A stretch of 9,200 nucleotides of DNA from Sulfurimonas sp. (GTDB taxonomy: Bacteria > Campylobacterota > Campylobacteria > Campylobacterales > Sulfurimonadaceae), in assembly GCA_021157485.1 (NCBI GenBank), contig JAGGWO010000240.1:1-9200 (forward strand). Direction: 5' to 3'. This document shows, one piece after another, positions 6,014 to 9,200 of the stretch. Numbering within the stretch: the first letter of the stretch is position 1; the number at the start of each line of letters is the position of its first letter. The notes beneath the pieces were generated by a model. That model saw only the letters and a program-made list of their open reading frames with translations, did no database searches and was not told the DNA's origin. The position numbers were made by a program, and so were the translations under genes.

Positions 6014-7372
6014 TTGAGTATATATAGAGAATATGACATACGTGGAATATATGAAAAAGAGTTAAATGAGCAGAGTGTTGTTCGTATCGGTTATGCATTA
6101 GCATCTAAAATAGATGGTGAATATGTAGCAGTTGGTTATGATGCAAGAAGTCACTCACCTATACTTTTTGAGTATCTTGTTCGCGGACTAAACGCAGGTG
6201 GGAAAAAAGTTCTAGATATGGGGATGGTTCCTACTCCAGTAAACTACTTTGCAAACTATCAAGATTGGGATGGTATCAGAACTTCAGCATCTGTAATGAT
6301 TACAGGCTCACACAACCCAAGTGAATATAACGGTTTTAAAATTACAGTAGACCAAGCTCCATTTTTTAGTGAAGATATCTACGCACTTGGACGTGAGTGT
6401 GAAGCGATGGAGTTTCCACCAACTGTACCAAGAGATGTAACTAAGATAGATGCAGTAAATAGATATATAGACTTTATAGTTGCAGTTTTTGATCATCTTA
6501 AAGGTATGGACACTCGTATAGTTTACGATTGTGGAAATGGTGTTGCTGGCGTTGTAACTGAAAAGATTTTCTCTCGTCTTAATCTTAAAACAAAAGGCTT
6601 GTATGTTGAACCAGATGGAACTTTTCCAAATCACCATCCAGATCCTTCTGAAGAGCATAATTTAGAAGATATTAAAAAACTTTTAGCAACTGATGGTGAC
6701 ATTGCGTTTGCCTATGATGGAGATGCTGACAGAATTGCAGTTCTTACTCATAAAAATAATATAAAGGGCGATATGATGGCTCTTTTATATGCAATGAAGA
6801 TGGATAAGCCTACAGTTATTGGTGAAGTGAAATGTTCTCAGGTTATGTATGATGAGTTAGAACGTCGTGGATGTACGGCTATCATGTACAAAACGGGTCA
6901 CTCAAACCTCAAAGTAAAGATGAAAGAGACAGAGGCTGACCTTGCTTGTGAAGTAAGTGGACATATCTTTTTCAAAAACCGTTACTTTGGTTATGATGAT
7001 GCAATCTACGCAACTCTAAGAATGCTAGAACTCATCAAAGATGGAATAGATTTAGATGCTGAGTTAGCAAAACTTCCAAAAGTTTTCTCAACTGAAGAGA
7101 TTAAAGTAAAAACAACTGAAGCTGAGAAGTTTAAAATCATAGACAGAGTGAAAGAGTTACTAAAAAATCCTCCAGCTGCGTTTCCTACTATTAAAAATAT
7201 TATAGATGTAGATGGTGTACGTATCAACTTTGAAAATGGCTGGGGACTTGTTCGTGCAAGTAACACAACTCCAGTTCTTGTTACTCGTTTTGAATCAACT
7301 TCAGAAGATGAAGCTTCACGCTATGAAAAAGCGATAAATGATTTAATACTTACAGCACAAGAGAGTTTATAA
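6014..7372 (+). CDS. algC: Phosphomannomutase/phosphoglucomutase (AlgC/ManB type)
   Basis: 452 residues, cytoplasmic, typical length for the alpha-D-phosphohexomutase family. It interconverts mannose-6-P/mannose-1-P and glucose-6-P/glucose-1-P, giving precursors for GDP-mannose, LPS/LOS and capsule or exopolysaccharide. The N-terminal YREYDIRGIY (4-13) is the AlgC/ManB opening. The phosphoserine loop is TGSHNP with S99, the metal loop DGDADR 235-240, the sugar-specificity loop CEVSGH 312-317 and the phosphate-binding loop RASNTTP 414-420. All key residues are present. TTG is the start: YREYDIRG must be included, no ATG is in frame upstream and a TAA blocks further extension. It follows the degenerate GGDEF gene by 32 bases, and its stop codon lies inside a perfect hairpin shared with the convergent gene. 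Substrate preference (mannose versus glucose) cannot be read from these motifs; the symbol follows the dual-specificity type. Confidence 0.95.
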   Translation: MSIYREYDIRGIYEKELNEQSVVRIGYALASKIDGEYVAVGYDARSHSPILFEYLVRGLNAGGKKVLDMGMVPTPVNYFANYQDWDGIRTSASVMITGSHNPSEYNGFKITVDQAPFFSEDIYALGRECEAMEFPPTVPRDVTKIDAVNRYIDFIVAVFDHLKGMDTRIVYDCGNGVAGVVTEKIFSRLNLKTKGLYVEPDGTFPNHHPDPSEEHNLEDIKKLLATDGDIAFAYDGDADRIAVLTHKNNIKGDMMALLYAMKMDKPTVIGEVKCSQVMYDELERRGCTAIMYKTGHSNLKVKMKETEADLACEVSGHIFFKNRYFGYDDAIYATLRMLELIKDGIDLDAELAKLPKVFSTEEIKVKTTEAEKFKIIDRVKELLKNPPAAFPTIKNIIDVDGVRINFENGWGLVRASNTTPVLVTRFESTSEDEASRYEKAINDLILTAQESL

Positions 7373-7379
7373 CTCTCTT
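7359..7379. terminator. Perfect hairpin between convergent genes, possible bidirectional terminator
   Basis: AAGAGAGTT (7359-7367), loop TAT, AACTCTCTT (7371-7379): a flawless 9-base stem that contains the algC stop codon TAA (7370-7372). It lies 8 bases beyond the stop of the convergent cyclase. No strong T tract follows on either strand, so it may terminate weakly or mainly protect 3' ends. Confidence 0.5.
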
Positions 7380-7387
7380 AGTGTTTA

Positions 7388-8071
7388 TTAAAAACTAACT
7401 CTATTTCGACCACTCTCTTTTGATTTATAGAGTAACCTATCTGCTCTTGTAAAAAGCGTATCCATAGTCTCATCTTTACCTAATTCAACTAAACCTATAC
7501 TAATTGTTAATTGCTTAATTTGACTAAATTTATGATTGCTGACAGTCTCACAAACTCTTTGCGCAACATCTATAGCATCCGAGAGTATAGTCGAAGGCAT
7601 TATTACTAAAAATTCCTCTCCACCATATCTACCTACAATATCTATGTCTCGTAAACTATCTTTTACTACTTTTGTTAAATTATATAAAATATCATCCCCT
7701 GCTCTATAACCATGAGTATCATTTAGTCGTTTAAAGTGGTCTATATCATACATAAAAACACTCAAGGGATTCCCATAGCGTTTTGCACGGTCCACTTCCG
7801 TATCTAAGATTTTCATAATTGAATAACGATTGTGTATATCCGTAAGAGCATCCGTTCTTTCTAACTCTTCTAGCTGGTCTGTTGCCTCTTTTAACTCTTC
7901 TGTCCTCTGCACTACCCTATCTTCTAAACTCTTATTTGTACTAAGCAACTCTGAGTTTTTAGAATCTATATAAGCCTTATAATCAATAGTCTTTTGCTTA
8001 ATATATTTGAAAACTAAAAGCCATATCAATAATAAGATAATAATTAAACTCACAATAATCAAATCATTCAA
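7388..8071 (-). CDS. Membrane-anchored diguanylate cyclase (GGDEF domain)
   Basis: 227 residues. One N-terminal membrane helix about 4-22, a coiled-coil linker about 30-72 (Glu/Lys-rich, with VVQRTEELKEATDQLEEL at 53-70), and a GGDEF domain 72-227. Signature residues are intact: DALTDIHNR 74-82, YDIDHFKRLND 108-118, GGEEF 150-154, SIGLVEL 191-197 and the terminal YKSKESGRNRV. The RxxD product-inhibition site is present as RDID 141-144, five residues before GGEEF. It should make c-di-GMP from two GTP at the membrane, dimerising through the coiled coil; no sensor domain is present. The start is TTG 8069-8071, supported by GGAG at 8078-8081 with a 6-base spacer and no in-frame ATG nearby. Unlike the degenerate protein at 5394, it keeps every catalytic residue. 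Confidence 0.95.
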   Translation of the reverse strand: MNDLIIVSLIIILLLIWLLVFKYIKQKTIDYKAYIDSKNSELLSTNKSLEDRVVQRTEELKEATDQLEELERTDALTDIHNRYSIMKILDTEVDRAKRYGNPLSVFMYDIDHFKRLNDTHGYRAGDDILYNLTKVVKDSLRDIDIVGRYGGEEFLVIMPSTILSDAIDVAQRVCETVSNHKFSQIKQLTISIGLVELGKDETMDTLFTRADRLLYKSKESGRNRVSF

Positions 8072-8077
8072 CTTAAA

Positions 8078-8081
8078 CTCC
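8078..8081 (-). promoter_or_regulatory. Ribosome binding site supporting the TTG start of the diguanylate cyclase
   Basis: GGAG on the minus strand, 6 bases from TTG 8069-8071, the best Shine-Dalgarno in the region and the reason for choosing this start. Confidence 0.65.
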
Positions 8082-8118
8082 AGATAATATTAATTAACTT
8101 TTTTCTTCTATTATGTTC

Positions 8119-8132
8119 ATTATAATATTATA
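8119..8132 (-). promoter_or_regulatory. Tandem -10 boxes for the diguanylate cyclase
   Basis: Two TATAAT hexamers on the minus strand (8127-8132 and 8119-8124), two bases apart, 48-60 bases upstream of the TTG start. Either could serve. The surrounding stretch is so AT-rich that a chance match is possible. Confidence 0.4.
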
Positions 8133-8175
8133 GCTATATAATCAAACTTAATAAGAAAGATTTTAAACCATATTT

Positions 8176-8184
8176 TGCTATAAT
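8176..8184 (+). promoter_or_regulatory. Extended -10 promoter of pyrC
   Basis: TGCTATAAT, a consensus extended -10, 37 bases before ATG 8222, with no clear -35. The gene then has a good ribosome site, AAGGA at 8212-8216, 5 bases before the ATG. Confidence 0.6.
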
Positions 8185-8221
8185 TGTACTAAATTAATTA
8201 TCCTATATTTTAAGGAAAAGA

Positions 8222-9200
8222 ATGAAAACTCATGCACTTTTAATGCCACTTGACATGCACCTCCATCTTCGTGATGCAGTGATGCTTGAAAACGTTGCTC
8301 CACTTACAGCATACTCATACAGCGGTGCTATCGTAATGCCAAACCTTGTTCCTCCTGTTGCATCTTTAGCGGATGTGAAAGCTTATAAAGAGAGAATCAT
8401 GGCGGCAGTTCCAAATGACTACTTCGAGCCATATATGACTCTTTTTTACAAGAACTATGACAAAGCTTTTTTAGAGAGCGTAGCAGATGAGATTACGGCT
8501 ATAAAACTTTACCCTGCTGGTATCACTACAAACTCCGAGGGTGGCGTTTCATCTTTTGATATAGAAGAGATGAGAACAACACTTCAAGCAATGAGTGATA
8601 TGAACATTCCTCTTTGCGTTCATGGTGAAACAGATGGTTTTGTTATGGATAGAGAAGCTGAATTTATGAGTATATATGAACTTTTAGCAAAGAACTTTCC
8701 TCAGCTTAAAATAATCATGGAACACATTACAACTAAAGCTGCAGTTGATATGCTAGATAAGTATGAAAATCTTTATGCAACTATCACTGTGCATCACCTA
8801 CTTTTAACTCTGGATGATGTTGTTGGTGGAATGATGATGCCTCACCATTTTTGTAAGCCAATTGCTAAACGTCCTGAAGATTTAGATGCACTTCTAACTG
8901 TTGCACTAGCAGCTCACCCAAAAGTTATGTTTGGTTCAGACTCAGCTCCACACCCTCAACATGCAAAAGAGTCATGTGGTTGTGCAGCAGGTGTATTTAC
9001 AGCACCTATCTCACTTCAACTTTTGTGTGAGATATTTGAACAGTACGATAAACTTGATAATCTCCAAGCCTTCGTAAGTGATAATGCTCAAAGAATTTAT
9101 GGAATCTGTCCAGAATTTAAAGAAGTAACACTAGAAAAAAGACCTTTTGTGGTACCTGAGCATTATGGTAGTGTTGTTCCAATGTATGCTGGTGAGACAA
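8222..9200 (+). CDS. pyrC: Dihydroorotase, E. coli-type homodimeric PyrC (3' end outside window)
   Basis: 326 residues visible, still open at the window edge; the family is about 340 long, so only the last few residues are missing. It is the third enzyme of de novo pyrimidine synthesis and reversibly closes carbamoyl-aspartate to dihydroorotate in the cytoplasm. The opening DMHLHLRD (11-18) holds the metal histidines H13 and H15. K95 in AIKLYPAG is the expected carboxylated lysine. H134 (CVHGE), H168 (MEHIT) and D240 (GSDSAPH) complete the binuclear zinc site; all six ligands are present. The HLHLRD form and length mark the short PyrC class rather than the longer Gram-positive or CAD-like class. 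ATG 8222 has AAGGA five bases upstream and an extended -10 promoter in the 150-base divergent gap shared with the diguanylate cyclase gene. Nothing links it functionally to the neighbouring signalling genes. Confidence 0.97.
   Translation, partial: MKTHALLMPLDMHLHLRDAVMLENVAPLTAYSYSGAIVMPNLVPPVASLADVKAYKERIMAAVPNDYFEPYMTLFYKNYDKAFLESVADEITAIKLYPAGITTNSEGGVSSFDIEEMRTTLQAMSDMNIPLCVHGETDGFVMDREAEFMSIYELLAKNFPQLKIIMEHITTKAAVDMLDKYENLYATITVHHLLLTLDDVVGGMMMPHHFCKPIAKRPEDLDALLTVALAAHPKVMFGSDSAPHPQHAKESCGCAAGVFTAPISLQLLCEIFEQYDKLDNLQAFVSDNAQRIYGICPEFKEVTLEKRPFVVPEHYGSVVPMYAGET

Noticed and set aside
6308..6658. 116-residue minus-strand open frame
   Set aside because: Opposite-strand shadow of the phosphohexomutase; odd composition rich in Trp, Cys and Ile, no family signature.
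7006..7266. 86-residue minus-strand open frame
   Set aside because: Opposite-strand shadow of the phosphohexomutase C-terminal region; Ser/Phe-rich with no domain.

Overview
The window looks like chromosomal DNA of a Campylobacterota (epsilonproteobacterial) species, most like Sulfurimonas or a close relative. The reasons are AT-rich sequence with matching codon use, short intergenic gaps, extended -10 promoters without a clear -35, and the protein types: a periplasmic di-heme peroxidase, large PAS-GGDEF-EAL sensors, a short-form AlgC/ManB phosphohexomutase and an E. coli-type PyrC. The genus is an inference by eye. No mobile element, CRISPR array, rRNA or tRNA was seen, and no gene-free stretch exceeds 300 bases.

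Layout. 1-305 (+): C-terminal part of a small His-rich protein, probably DUF6488. 302-3696 (-): a two-gene operon, a di-heme cytochrome c peroxidase followed with a 4-base overlap by a membrane PAS-GGDEF-EAL protein. 3697-3819: divergent promoter region. 3820-5283 (+): an unrecognised protein that reads as a cold-shock-like domain, a helical/coiled-coil middle and a degenerate receiver domain. 5394-5981 (+): a membrane-anchored degenerate GGDEF protein, followed 32 bases later by an AlgC-type phosphomannomutase/phosphoglucomutase (6014-7372, TTG start). 7388-8071 (-): a small membrane diguanylate cyclase (TTG start), convergent with algC across a perfect hairpin. 8072-8221: divergent promoter region. 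8222-9200 (+): pyrC, cut by the window end.

How the genes fit together. Three of the eight genes are GGDEF-family proteins in three different states: one apparently complete synthase plus phosphodiesterase, one complete synthase, and one that has lost its catalytic GGDEF motif but keeps the RxxD product-binding site. The degenerate one sits directly upstream of the enzyme that makes mannose-1-P/glucose-1-P for surface polysaccharide. This suggests, but does not prove, a local c-di-GMP readout tied to polysaccharide precursor supply. The peroxidase/GGDEF-EAL overlap suggests linked production of a periplasmic peroxide-detoxifying enzyme and a signalling protein with a periplasmic sensor domain. 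PyrC is housekeeping.
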